From Streptomyces sp. NBC_01276 (lineage in GTDB: Bacteria > Actinomycetota > Actinomycetes > Streptomycetales > Streptomycetaceae): DNA of 64,000 nt. Each line of letters begins with the position of its first letter. Within the stretch, counting starts at the first letter, position 1. The notes beneath the pieces are model-generated. The model worked only from the letters and a program-made list of their open reading frames with translations, had not been told where the DNA came from and did no database searches. Where the stretch lies: NCBI RefSeq assembly GCF_041435355.1, contig NZ_CP108442.1, positions 7,190,501 to 7,254,500 on the forward strand, given 5' to 3'. Below, one piece after another: positions 31,706-39,603 of the stretch. A program made the position numbers and the translations under genes.

Positions 31706-33211
31706 TCAGGGTGTCAGGCCCTTGCGGACCCGGGCCGCGCGGCGGGCCTCGGCCGCCTGGCGCGCCTCGATGGTCTTGCGGGACTCCTTGCCCTTGCCGG
31801 GCCGGCCCGGGCGGGTGCCGATCCCGCGGAACCCGAGGTCCGTGCCGCTCGGCCGGCCCTTGGCGTCGGTCGGCGCGGACCCGGCCAGCGGGACGCCGGA
31901 GGGAGCCTTCGCCCCGGTGATCCGGCTCAGCGCCGCCTCGCCGGACCGGACCTGGGTGATGGTGGGCCGGATCTTGGCGTCGGCCATCAGCCGCGTGATG
32001 TCACGCCGCTGGTTGGGCGTGATCAGGGTGACCACCTTGCCGGACTCGCCGGCCCGCGCGGTCCGGCCGCCGCGGTGCAGGTAGTCCTTGCTGTCGGCCG
32101 GGGGGTCCACGTTGACCACGAGGTCGAGGTCGTCGATGTGGATGCCGCGGGCGGCCACGTTGGTGGCGACCAGGACCGTGACCAGGCCGTCCTTGAACTG
32201 CCCCAGGGTCCGGGTGCGCTGGGGCTGGGACTTGCCGCTGTGCAGCCCCTCCGCCCGTACGCCCATGGCCCGCAGGTGCTTCACGAACTGGTCGACGCCG
32301 TGCTTGGTGTCCAGGAACATCAGCACCCGGCCCTCGCGCGCGGCGATCTCGGTCGCCGCCGAGACCTTGTCCGCCGCGTGGATGTGCAGCACGTGGTGGT
32401 CCATCGTGCCGACCGAGGCCGACTGCGGGTCCACCGAGTGCGAGACCGGATCCTTGAGGTAGCGGCGCACCAGCTGGTCGACGTTGCGGTCCAGGGTGGC
32501 GGAGAACAGCATCCGCTGCCCGGCGTGGTGGACCTGGTCCAGGATCTCGGTGACCTGGGGCATGAACCCCATGTCGCACATCTGGTCGGCCTCGTCCAGC
32601 ACCGTGATCCGCACCCGCTCCAGGTGCACGTCACGCCGTCCGACCAGGTCGCTCAGCCGCCCGGGGGTCGCGACGACGACTTCCACGCCGGTGCGCAGCG
32701 CGCCCGACTGGCGGCCGATCGAGAGCCCGCCGACGACGGTGGCCATGCGCAGCTTCAGGGCCCGCGCGTACGGGTCCAGCGCTTCGGTGACCTGCTGCGC
32801 CAGCTCGCGCGTCGGTACGAGGACCAGGGCGAGCGGGCGCTTCGGGTCCGCCTGCTGTCCCGCCGTACGGGCCAGCAGGGCCAGGCCGAAGGCGAGGGTC
32901 TTGCCGGAGCCGGTACGGCCGCGGCCGAGGATGTCACGGCCCGTGAGGGAGTTGGGCAGGGTCGCCGCCTGGATCGGGAACGGCTCGCGCACCTCCTGCT
33001 CCACCAGGGTCGTCACCAGCTCAGGGGGGAGGCCCAGTTCGTCGAACGAGGCCACCGGGGGCAGTGCCGGGGTGCCCGTGCGGGGCATGGCGAACTCGCC
33101 CTGCGGACCGAGGGTCCGGGGCGTCTTGCCGCCGTGCTTGGCTCCCGGCTTGGAGCCTGCCTTCGCTCCGGCCTTGATGCCGAAACGCCCATGAGCTGAC
33201 GGGTTCTTCAT
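31706..33211 (-). CDS. DEAD-box ATP-dependent RNA helicase
   Basis: The 501-residue protein has all core motifs: a Q-motif region (FPIQAATLP), Walker A GRGRTGSGKT, PTRELAQQ, VATPGRL, DEAD in VLDEADQM, SAT in LFSATLD, and helicase domain 2 with VATNVAARGIHI and the arginine-finger motif HRGGRTARAG. A Lys/Gly-rich N-terminus (about 1-45) and basic C-terminal extension (KGKESRKTIEARQAAEARRAAR) fit RNA binding. Likely roles are ribosome assembly or cold/stress RNA remodelling. ATG 33211 has GGAAGG upstream. A 19-bp hairpin lies in its leader, and the cspA-like gene is 1.2 kb away. Confidence 0.93.
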   Translation of the reverse strand: MKNPSAHGRFGIKAGAKAGSKPGAKHGGKTPRTLGPQGEFAMPRTGTPALPPVASFDELGLPPELVTTLVEQEVREPFPIQAATLPNSLTGRDILGRGRTGSGKTLAFGLALLARTAGQQADPKRPLALVLVPTRELAQQVTEALDPYARALKLRMATVVGGLSIGRQSGALRTGVEVVVATPGRLSDLVGRRDVHLERVRITVLDEADQMCDMGFMPQVTEILDQVHHAGQRMLFSATLDRNVDQLVRRYLKDPVSHSVDPQSASVGTMDHHVLHIHAADKVSAATEIAAREGRVLMFLDTKHGVDQFVKHLRAMGVRAEGLHSGKSQPQRTRTLGQFKDGLVTVLVATNVAARGIHIDDLDLVVNVDPPADSKDYLHRGGRTARAGESGKVVTLITPNQRRDITRLMADAKIRPTITQVRSGEAALSRITGAKAPSGVPLAGSAPTDAKGRPSGTDLGFRGIGTRPGRPGKGKESRKTIEARQAAEARRAARVRKGLTP

Positions 33212-33275
33212 GCAGAACCTTCCGTGAAGAGAGCGGGAGGGGACGGGCGCGGAGGGCGGACGGGACCGTGAACGG

Positions 33276-33319
33276 CGACGAGCCGGGCCCGTACCCCTCG
33301 GTACGGCCCCGGCTCGTCG
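33276..33319 (-). promoter_or_regulatory. Long hairpin between marR-type gene and helicase start
   Basis: A 19-bp stem with a single mismatch (33276-33294 with 33301-33319, 6-nt loop) lies 65 bp before the helicase ATG and 67 bp after the MarR stop on the same strand. It may terminate the MarR transcript or act as an attenuator in the helicase leader. Symmetry is clear; the function is inferred. Confidence 0.6.
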
Positions 33320-33385
33320 TACGTGTCCGCATCGGGCCAAAGCGCCCCGCGCCTGAAGTTTCCCGCCCATTTTACCAGTCGGGAC

Positions 33386-33886
33386 CTACGGAGCCGCGGG
33401 GCCGGGTGCATCGCCGCAGACCTCGGCGTGATGGGCCCGCATCTGCTGCGCCGCCCGGTCGAACCAGTCGGCGATGACGGCGATCTCATCCGGGGTGTAC
33501 TCGGCGAACACCGTGCCGAGCCGCGCGTAGAAGGGTTCGTACACGGCGACGACCCGCGCGGTCGCCGCCGGATCGGCCACCACCCGTACGCGGCGCCGGT
33601 CGGCCGGGTCCGGGCGGCGGTGCGCGTAGCCGGCGCGCTCCAGGCGGTTGAGCACCCCGGTGACGGCGCCGGTGGTCAGGTTGGTCAGTTCGGCCAGGTC
33701 GCCGGCGGAGAGCGGGGTGTCGGCGGCTCCCAGGATGTGGCCCAGGCAGGTCAGATCGGTGACGTTCAGGCCGAGCCGCTGCGCCATCTCCTGCTGCCCG
33801 ATGAGCCCGAGGGCCACGAACCGGTCCATGCGTGCGAGGGCCTCCCCGGCCGTGACCGGGGGGCGGGTCTTGCCGTGCACCCACAC
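33386..33886 (-). CDS. MarR-family transcriptional regulator
   Basis: The 166-residue protein has a winged helix-turn-helix: LTCLGHILGAADTPLSAGDLAELTNLTTGAVTGVLNRLERAGYAHRRPDPADRRRV, including the D-x-R wing. Long helices at both ends form the dimer interface. The start could be GTG 33886 or GTG 33880; AAGGAG fits the second better (spacing about 8 nt). A set of CTTAG/CTAAG half-sites sits just upstream, between this gene and the divergent membrane-protein gene at 33972, indicating autoregulation and control of that gene. Confidence 0.92.
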   Translation of the reverse strand: MWVHGKTRPPVTAGEALARMDRFVALGLIGQQEMAQRLGLNVTDLTCLGHILGAADTPLSAGDLAELTNLTTGAVTGVLNRLERAGYAHRRPDPADRRRVRVVADPAATARVVAVYEPFYARLGTVFAEYTPDEIAVIADWFDRAAQQMRAHHAEVCGDAPGPAAP

Positions 33887-33890
33887 ACTC

Positions 33891-33911
33891 CTTAGTATCT
33901 AAGTTACTTAG
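33891..33911. promoter_or_regulatory. Probable MarR operator: three alternating half-sites
   Basis: Three 5-bp half-sites, CTTAG, CTAAG and CTTAG, are each separated by 3 nt, giving two overlapping perfect palindromes (33891-33903 and 33899-33911). They lie in the short AT-rich intergenic region shared by marR and the gene at 33972, and overlap the ribosome binding site of the MarR gene. Overlapping palindromes are typical MarR operators. Confidence 0.75.
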
Positions 33912-33971
33912 CTCGTGAGATAAAAGATCCTGCTCCGAGCCTACTGCCGTCCGTCCCTCCGAGGAGAATCC

Positions 33972-34340
33972 ATGAGCGCACACGGACACGTCGACCTGGG
34001 CCACACGGTGGCCGGCTGGACCGGCACCGCCCTGGCCCTGCTGGGCACCGCCGGGGCCGGAGCCGCGCTCTGCGCCGGCTGGGCTCCCGGCGTCTGGGCG
34101 GGTCTCGGTCTGGTCCTGGTGGCGGCGCTGGTCACCTGGCTCCTCCATCTGGCCGGCTGGGGCAAGCCCAGCGGGCCCCGCCCGGAGGCCGAGTGGGACT
34201 GGCGCGTCCGGGACACCGCCGCCCGTACGGGGCACGCGGACTGCCTGGGCTGCCGGGCCGGCGGGCCGCGACGGGCCGCCGCGACGGCCCTCGCCCCCCG
34301 GTCCGCGGCGTCGTCGCCCGCCGCGGACCGCAGCGCGTGA
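33972..34340 (+). CDS. HGxxPAAW-like small membrane protein
   Basis: The 122-residue protein begins [17 protein letters not shown], close to the HGxxPAAW pattern of small actinobacterial membrane proteins but with VAGW replacing PAAW. Two hydrophobic segments follow (about 17-35 and 40-60). The cytoplasmic tail has [20 protein letters not shown], which from memory recurs in this family, then an Ala/Arg-rich end. The function is unknown. It is divergent from the MarR gene and probably controlled through the shared operator. GAGGAG lies 8 nt before the ATG. Confidence 0.75.
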   Translation: MSAHGHVDLGHTVAGWTGTALALLGTAGAGAALCAGWAPGVWAGLGLVLVAALVTWLLHLAGWGKPSGPRPEAEWDWRVRDTAARTGHADCLGCRAGGPRRAAATALAPRSAASSPAADRSA

Positions 34341-34456
34341 ACATCCGGGTCCACCCCCCGGTCGGCCGCGCTCGGAGTGTGGCCGGCGTGACGGGTGGGC
34401 AGTATCGAGACGGCCGCACGTGCGGCCCGAGTGGAACGTTGAGAAGGATCAGCCAG

Positions 34457-34660
34457 ATGGCAACAGGCATCGTGAAGTGGTTCAACTCGGAGAAGGGGTT
34501 CGGCTTCATCCAGCAGGACGACGGCGGCCCCGACGTGTTCGTGCACTTCTCCGCCATCCAGACGACCGGCTTCAAGGAGCTGGCCGAGGGCGCGAAGGTC
34601 GAGTACGACGTCACCCAGGGCCCCAAGGGCCCCCAGGCCGAACGGGTGGTCACGCTCTGA
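34457..34660 (+). CDS. Cold-shock-domain protein (CspA family)
   Basis: The 67-residue protein is a canonical CspA-type OB fold with both RNA-binding motifs: KGFGFIQ (RNP1) and VFVHFSAI (RNP2), starting [10 protein letters not shown]. It acts as an RNA/ssDNA-binding chaperone in the cytoplasm. GAAGGA is 7-8 nt before the ATG. A 14-bp perfect hairpin follows. The DEAD-box helicase nearby could work with it on structured RNA, but they are not in one operon. Confidence 0.97.
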   Translation: MATGIVKWFNSEKGFGFIQQDDGGPDVFVHFSAIQTTGFKELAEGAKVEYDVTQGPKGPQAERVVTL

Positions 34661-34688
34661 CACCGCTTCGCGAGCCCAGCCCGTGAAG

Positions 34689-34720
34689 GGAGCCCCCGCC
34701 GGTCATCCGGCGGGGGCTCC
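34689..34720. terminator. Bidirectional hairpin between cspA-like and TetR genes
   Basis: A perfect 14-bp stem (34689-34702 with 34707-34720) with loop TCAT lies 28 bp after the cold-shock gene and includes the last codons of the convergent TetR gene, whose stop lies in the loop. It can end both transcripts. Confidence 0.8.
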
Positions 34721-35320
34721 AGCGCGGTGGAGGGCCAGCAGCAGGGCCCAGATCCGGTCCGCGAGGGCGCCGGGGGACGCGGGGCCGGCCGCCGTCCGCT
34801 CGGGGTCCGCCGGGATCAGGCCGTGCAGCCAGTCCGCGAGGACGCCGGTGAAGGCGGCCGCCACCGCCGAGGCCACCAGGTCCGGGTTGGGCGCGCCGAC
34901 CGCGACCCGCTCGGCGCGGGCCCGGGCGCGCAGCTCCCGGTGCAGGCGCTCGCCGAGCGGGCCGCCGCCGCCCGGCAGGAGCAGCGTGCGGTACAGGGCC
35001 GCGTGGCCCTCGGCGGCGGACAGGAACCCGGCGAGGGCGGCCGGGGGCCGGGCCGGGGGCGGCGCCGCCCGATCGGTCTGCCAGGCGTGCAGGGCGTCCA
35101 CCGCCGCGTGCACGACGTCGGCGCAGGCGTCGACGGCCAGCGCGGGGAGGTCCTCGTAGTGCAGGTAGAACGTCGCCCGGCCGACCCCCGCCCGGCGGAC
35201 CACCGCCGAGACGCTGACCTCGGCGAGCTCCCGCCCGGCGCCGCACTCGGCGAGCAGGGCCTCGCGCAGCCGCGCCTTGGTCCGGGCGGTGCGCGGGTCC
35301 CCGGCGCGCGGGCCGCTCAC
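34703..35320 (-). CDS. TetR-family transcriptional regulator
   Basis: The 205-residue protein has an N-terminal TetR HTH: TKARLREALLAECG, VSVSAVVRRAGVGRATFYLHYEDLPAL. The C-terminal ligand domain is Ala-rich and helical, ending with a typical final dimerisation helix (DRIWALLLALHRAG). GTG 35320 overlaps the DUF1304 stop by 4 nt (GTGA), so it is co-translated as the second gene of that operon. An inverted repeat upstream of the operon is the likely binding site, implying autoregulation. Confidence 0.92.
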   Translation of the reverse strand: MSGPRAGDPRTARTKARLREALLAECGAGRELAEVSVSAVVRRAGVGRATFYLHYEDLPALAVDACADVVHAAVDALHAWQTDRAAPPPARPPAALAGFLSAAEGHAALYRTLLLPGGGGPLGERLHRELRARARAERVAVGAPNPDLVASAVAAAFTGVLADWLHGLIPADPERTAAGPASPGALADRIWALLLALHRAGAPAG

Positions 35321-35670
35321 GCGGCGAGCAGCGCGGCGCCCAGGGCGAGCGCGCCGGGCAGGGCCTGGGCCACGAGGATCCGGCGGTTGGCGGTGGCGGC
35401 CCCGTACACCCCCGCGACGATCACGCAGATCAGGAAGAAGACCTGCGTGTCGAGGGCGTCGGTGACCAGCCCCCACACCAGGCCGGCGGCCAGGAAGCCG
35501 TTGTAGAGGCCCTGGTTGGCGGCGAGCGTCGCGGTGAGCCGCGCCGTGTCCGCGTCGAAGCCGGACAGGGCGCGCCCCGGTGGCCGCTGCCACAGGAACA
35601 TCTCCAGGACCAGGAAGTAGGCGTGGAGCGCGGCGACGACGCCGATGAGGACCTGAGCGACCGTGTGCAC
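35317..35670 (-). CDS. DUF1304 membrane protein
   Basis: The 117-residue protein has four hydrophobic segments and the family marks LEMFLW followed by NQGLYNGFLAAGL. DUF1304 proteins are small four-helix membrane proteins of unknown function, often under TetR control. It is the first gene of a two-gene operon with the overlapping TetR gene. GGAGGG-like sequence precedes the GTG start. The operator candidate lies 26 bp upstream. Confidence 0.9.
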   Translation of the reverse strand: MHTVAQVLIGVVAALHAYFLVLEMFLWQRPPGRALSGFDADTARLTATLAANQGLYNGFLAAGLVWGLVTDALDTQVFFLICVIVAGVYGAATANRRILVAQALPGALALGAALLAA

Positions 35671-35695
35671 GGCCCCTCCCTCCGTCTCGGGAACC

Positions 35696-35723
35696 GATTT
35701 CCTGGACGACTGTACAGGAAATC
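35696..35723. promoter_or_regulatory. Probable TetR operator upstream of DUF1304-TetR operon
   Basis: A perfect 9-bp inverted repeat, GATTTCCTG and CAGGAAATC, separated by 10 nt, lies 26 bp upstream of the DUF1304 start. The size and position fit a TetR-dimer operator; the site also borders the 3' end of the ferredoxin gene. Confidence 0.75.
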
Positions 35724-35745
35724 GCCGCCGCGCCCGGCCGGTACC

Positions 35746-35949
35746 TCAGTCCTCTCCCACGGTGATCGCCGAGACGGGGCAGGCCCGCGCGGCCTCCCGC
35801 ACGAGGGCGCTGCCGTGTCCGTCCTCCCGTCCCGGCAGCACCTCGCCGAGCCCGTCGTCGTCCTGGGTGAACACCTGGGGCGCGGTCAGCGCGCACTGGC
35901 CGGCGCCGATGCAGCGGTCCTGGTCAACGGAGATCCGCACGCCGCTCAC
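35746..35949 (-). CDS. [3Fe-4S]-type ferredoxin, P450 partner
   Basis: The 67-residue protein is a short bacterial ferredoxin with C13-x5-C19 and C57-Pro. The missing fourth cysteine (in the usual C-x2-C-x2-C set) predicts a 3Fe-4S cluster, as in Streptomyces SuaB/SubB-type ferredoxins. It passes electrons to the cytochrome P450. GTG 35949 overlaps the P450 stop in a GTGA junction. The gene is the last of the pair. Confidence 0.93.
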   Translation of the reverse strand: MSGVRISVDQDRCIGAGQCALTAPQVFTQDDDGLGEVLPGREDGHGSALVREAARACPVSAITVGED

Positions 35950-37133
35950 CAGGCCACGGGGAGTTCGACCATGCCCTGGATGGTGTCCCCCGGCTTGAAC
36001 GGGATCCGGTCCGGTTCGGCCGCCAGCCGCAGGCCCGGCAGGCGCCGGAACAGGGTTCCCAGCGCGATCTCCATCTCCGCGCGGGCCAGGTTCTGGCCGA
36101 GGCACTGGTGGATGCCGAAGCCGAAGGCCAGGTGGTGCCGGGCCGGCCGGTGCCAGTCGAGGGCGTCCGGTTCGGGGAACACCGCGTCGTCGCGGTTGAT
36201 GACGGAGGTGGAGAAGACCACCCCGTCGTCCGGCCGGATGGTGACCCCGCCGATCCGGATCTCCTCGGTGGCGACCCGCAGCATGCCGTCGGCGATGGAC
36301 AGGAAGCGCATCAGCTCCTCCACCGCCTCCGACATCAGCGAGGGGTCGGCCCGCAGCTCGGCCAGCTGCTCCGGGTGGCGCAGCAGGGTGAAGGTGCCCA
36401 GCGAGATCATGTTCGCGGTGGTCTCGTGGCCCGCGATCAGCAGGATCGTGGCCAGGGAGACCAGTTCCTCGATGTCGGTCTCGCCGGTCTCCAGGCGGTC
36501 GGTGACGAGTTCGTCCAGCAGTCCGTCGCCCGGATCGGTGCGCTTGCGCCGGATCAGGGCCTCCAGGTAGGTGTCGAGCTCGTGGCGGGCGTCCTCGACG
36601 TCGGCGGGCTCGGGGCCGCGCAGCAGCCTGCGCGACTGGGCCTCGAAGAACTCGTGGTCCTCGTAGGGGACGCCGAGGAGCGCGCAGATCACCATGGAGG
36701 GCACCGGCAGGGCGAAGGCGCCGACCAGCTCGGCGCGCGGCCCGGCCGCCACCATCGCGTCGATCAGCCGGTCCACGGTCTCCTGGATCCTGGGCCGCAG
36801 GGCCGCCGTGCGCTTGACCGAGAAGCTGGGGATCAGCATCCGTCGCTGCGTGTTGTGCTCCGGATCGTCCACCCCGAGCAGGGCGACGCGCCGGTTCTGC
36901 AGCCCCTTGAACCGCCGGGTGGGGGCTGGGAAGGACTCCTTGGTGCGGTCCGTGGACAGGCGCGGATCGGAGAGCAGGGCGCGCGCCTGCGCGTGGCCGG
37001 TGACCACCCATACGGAGCGGCCGTCGAAGAGGGTGACCCGGGAGAGGGGGCGCGCCTCCCGGAGGGGCTCGTAGGCGGCCGGCGGGTGGTAGGGACAGGT
37101 TCGGTCCTGGGGGAAGGCAACGGCATCGGACAT
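35946..37133 (-). CDS. Cytochrome P450 (CYP105-like)
   Basis: The 395-residue soluble monooxygenase shows the I-helix AGHETT (234-239) for oxygen activation, the K-helix E273-L-M-R276, and the heme loop FGFGIHQCLG with ligand Cys344. The sequence around SVINRDDAVF and the co-encoded 3Fe-4S ferredoxin are typical of the CYP105 family, which hydroxylates xenobiotics and natural products. ATG 37133 has GAGGTG upstream with a longer than normal gap. A reductase gene is not adjacent. Confidence 0.93.
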   Translation of the reverse strand: MSDAVAFPQDRTCPYHPPAAYEPLREARPLSRVTLFDGRSVWVVTGHAQARALLSDPRLSTDRTKESFPAPTRRFKGLQNRRVALLGVDDPEHNTQRRMLIPSFSVKRTAALRPRIQETVDRLIDAMVAAGPRAELVGAFALPVPSMVICALLGVPYEDHEFFEAQSRRLLRGPEPADVEDARHELDTYLEALIRRKRTDPGDGLLDELVTDRLETGETDIEELVSLATILLIAGHETTANMISLGTFTLLRHPEQLAELRADPSLMSEAVEELMRFLSIADGMLRVATEEIRIGGVTIRPDDGVVFSTSVINRDDAVFPEPDALDWHRPARHHLAFGFGIHQCLGQNLARAEMEIALGTLFRRLPGLRLAAEPDRIPFKPGDTIQGMVELPVAW

Positions 37134-37276
37134 GGAAAGCAACACCTCGCAAGCGATGGTTCCGTCTCGCCGGATTCCATTACATGCCTGAGGCACCTAT
37201 CTCACCTATGCCACTTTCGGCCAGTCTGACCGGGTTCACCCGGGCGCGCGTCCCCGGCCCCACCGGGGCGGTCGGC

Positions 37277-37615
37277 TCAGAGGTGGGTGTCGAGGAACGT
37301 CCGGAACTCGTCCCCCGTCAGCGGGCCGGCGTGGGTCGCCACCGCTTCCCCGGACCGCAGCAGGACGACGGTGGGCGCCCCGGTCACCCCGTGGCGGAGC
37401 ACCGCCCCCGGGCAGCGGGTGATGTCGGCGCGGACGGCGGTCAGGCGGCTCCCGTACTCCTGCGCCAGTTCCGCGAGGAGTCCGTCCATCACCCGGCAGG
37501 CCTCCACGGCCTTCGGCCAGGTGCCGGTGAAGCAGACGAGGACCGGGCCCCCGGTCATGCCGACGATGAAGTCGAACTCCTCGTCCTCCAGTGGCCGGTG
37601 TACCCGACGGGCCAT
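37277..37615 (-). CDS. Thioredoxin-fold protein lacking the CxxC active site
   Basis: The 112-residue protein keeps the thioredoxin fold signature, with a central strand PVLVCFTGTW, strand RLTAVRADI, and the cis-Pro segment GAPTVVLLRSG. The active site position reads WPKAVEAC rather than W-C-G-P-C, so no redox CxxC is present; only Cys28 and Cys40 lie nearby. It is unlikely to be a normal disulfide reductase. It could act as a binding module or chaperone. AAGGAG lies 8 nt before the ATG. It is a single gene near the P450 operon. Confidence 0.82.
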   Translation of the reverse strand: MARRVHRPLEDEEFDFIVGMTGGPVLVCFTGTWPKAVEACRVMDGLLAELAQEYGSRLTAVRADITRCPGAVLRHGVTGAPTVVLLRSGEAVATHAGPLTGDEFRTFLDTHL

Positions 37616-37749
37616 GGGTGTGCTCCTTGGTCGCTTGTCTGCCGTGACCGTCAGCCTAGGTGGTCCCGACAAGGCGCGCGGACGCCGGAGCCCGGCCGGA
37701 CGGGGCCGCTCCGGGCGGGATTGTCAGTGCCGCCTGTGAAGCTGGCCCC

Positions 37750-38019
37750 ATGGACGACAGGATGCTGCGGCGCCGGGTCTACGGCGGCGACCACGACGAC
37801 CCCGACCCGGGCCCGCGACCGGGCCACAGCTACGGCGAACTCGTCGGCGGCCCCCTCGACGGGCTGCTCCTCGACGTCACCGGCTGGAGCGTGCGCCGAC
37901 TGGGCGAGGAGGCCCGGCTGCCCACCGAGATAGGGCGTTACGGGCCGGGCGGGCGGGCCCACTACCGCCGCCGGCCCGGCGACGCGGACCACTGGGACTG
38001 GTCCGGCGACAGCAGGTAG
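37750..38019 (+). CDS. Hypothetical protein, 89 aa
   Basis: I do not recognise the family. The protein is hydrophilic, with an Arg-rich N-terminus, GHSYGELVGGPLDGLLLDVTGW in the middle and a charged end (HYRRRPGDADHWDWSGD). The central part, which resembles 'GGPLDG-x-L-x-D' segments in small actinobacterial proteins, suggests a short folded unit. There is no signal or membrane span. No strong ribosome binding site precedes the ATG. Confidence 0.6.
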   Translation: MDDRMLRRRVYGGDHDDPDPGPRPGHSYGELVGGPLDGLLLDVTGWSVRRLGEEARLPTEIGRYGPGGRAHYRRRPGDADHWDWSGDSR

Positions 38020-38289
38020 GGCGCGGGGGCGCGCGGACGGACCCCCGATCCGCCGACGTGTGACCGGGGGCCCTGCACGTCTCTTCCGCCACGGCCCACC
38101 GATCGGATGCGCCGGAAGCGGACGGATCGGAGGCCACACCCGCGCGACCTCACCGCAGCGGCTCCGCGCACCGTCCGTACAGCAGCACCCGTTGCCCGAC
38201 GTCAAGCCCCGTGAGATCATCAAATTTCAACGGTCCGTCTCCTTTCGTCCGCGCATCGCAACGCGGGCGAAAGAGTGCGGGCCGTTGCC

Positions 38290-39603
38290 ATGTCCACGGT
38301 TTCGGGCAATCCACCAGGATCTGTGGACGTCGTGGACGGGGAGGGTCCCAGTGCGAAGGGCAGGTCCGGTTTGAAGTACGCGACAGAGCCGACGGAAGCC
38401 CGCATCGAGGATGCGGGCAACATCCTGGTCGCGCCTTCGACGTTGCACGACCAGGACGTGATCAGGGAGTTCTTCGGGTCCACGACCACCCCGGAGGACC
38501 TTGCTTCCGGTTCGCCGGACCTCGCGCAGAAGACCGTCTACCTGTGTGGCGACGTATCCGGGGTCAGCCGCCGCCAACTGGATGCGGCGGAGCGGGTGTT
38601 CGTCATCCGGGAGCTGTCACACGGCTACCGGGAGGACGCCGGCGAGCCGTGGACGCCCGTCGGCCTCGGCCGGGTTCCCGTCCGTGTGCACGGTGCCGGC
38701 GTGTACTACCGCCGCTTCTTCGGCCCCGGTGCCGATCACTTCGGACGGATCCGTGCGGAGCACGCGTTCCAGTCCCTGACGGAGTCCACCAAGCCCGGAA
38801 CCGCCCATCGCAGCGGCATCTATCTGACGCCCGTCACGCGAAACGGTGACGAACTGCATTTCCGCCTGCTCCGGTGCTCCACGAACCTCTCGGGGCCGAC
38901 CGAGGGCTTTCGCCCGACCGACACGAGCATCGTCGAGGACCTGAACCGCGAGGCCGCCGCCGTCTTCCGGAACCACGCACCGCTGAATCACGTCCTCGCC
39001 CAGATCTACCACAACACCCTCGCGACGGCCGGGCGCAAGCAGTCCAAGGCCAAGATCTCGGCCCATGCCGACAAGACGAAGGACATGCCCGTCAACGGCA
39101 TCATGGCCTTCTGCACCTTCTACGACGGGCTCGACAAGCTGCAGCCCCTGGCCGAAGACGCCTTCGACCACGGGGTCAAGGGTGTCAGCGGGCTGACCAG
39201 GCTCCACTTCCGCCTCAAGGAGCCGAGCGGAGAACGCGACGGGGTCGCGCTCCCCGCGCAGTTCACCCTGACCCTCTATCCCGGCTCCGTGTTCTTCATG
39301 CCGCTGTCCGTCAACCGCCTGTACACGCACGAGATCCGGCCTTCGGGACTGGACGCGGAATCGCTCCCGACCCGCCTGGGATACGTGGTGCGCTGTTCGA
39401 GCGCCGAAGCCGTTCACAAGAACGGCCACACGTTCCTCAAAGCGGCCGGAGGCCTGGTGCGGCTCGGGCCACCCACGCCGGCGGGCATGGACGAGCTGCG
39501 CAGGCTGTACGCCGAGGAGAACAGGACCTCGTCCTTCATCGACTACGGCGACGAATTCCTCTTCAGCATGAACACGGGAGACTATGTTGCCCCCCGGGTC
39601 TAG
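38290..39603 (+). CDS. AlkB-like 2-oxoglutarate/Fe(II)-dependent oxygenase (first of pair)
   Basis: The 437-residue protein has the elements of an AlkB-type double-stranded beta-helix: an iron pair ISAHADKTKD (H-x-D), a strand MAFCTFYDG, then FTLTLYPGSVFFMP, the distal His in YTHEIRPSG, and an Arg in LGYVVRC for 2-oxoglutarate. A long N-terminal region (about 1-250) has no family I recognise. It contains more Lys, Asn and Phe codons than neighbours, hinting at different origin. The start is uncertain: ATG 38290 is given; GTG 38275 or a downstream start are possible. It overlaps the next gene by 20 nt. Substrate unknown; DNA/RNA base or natural product are both possible. Confidence 0.7.
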   Translation: MSTVSGNPPGSVDVVDGEGPSAKGRSGLKYATEPTEARIEDAGNILVAPSTLHDQDVIREFFGSTTTPEDLASGSPDLAQKTVYLCGDVSGVSRRQLDAAERVFVIRELSHGYREDAGEPWTPVGLGRVPVRVHGAGVYYRRFFGPGADHFGRIRAEHAFQSLTESTKPGTAHRSGIYLTPVTRNGDELHFRLLRCSTNLSGPTEGFRPTDTSIVEDLNREAAAVFRNHAPLNHVLAQIYHNTLATAGRKQSKAKISAHADKTKDMPVNGIMAFCTFYDGLDKLQPLAEDAFDHGVKGVSGLTRLHFRLKEPSGERDGVALPAQFTLTLYPGSVFFMPLSVNRLYTHEIRPSGLDAESLPTRLGYVVRCSSAEAVHKNGHTFLKAAGGLVRLGPPTPAGMDELRRLYAEENRTSSFIDYGDEFLFSMNTGDYVAPRV

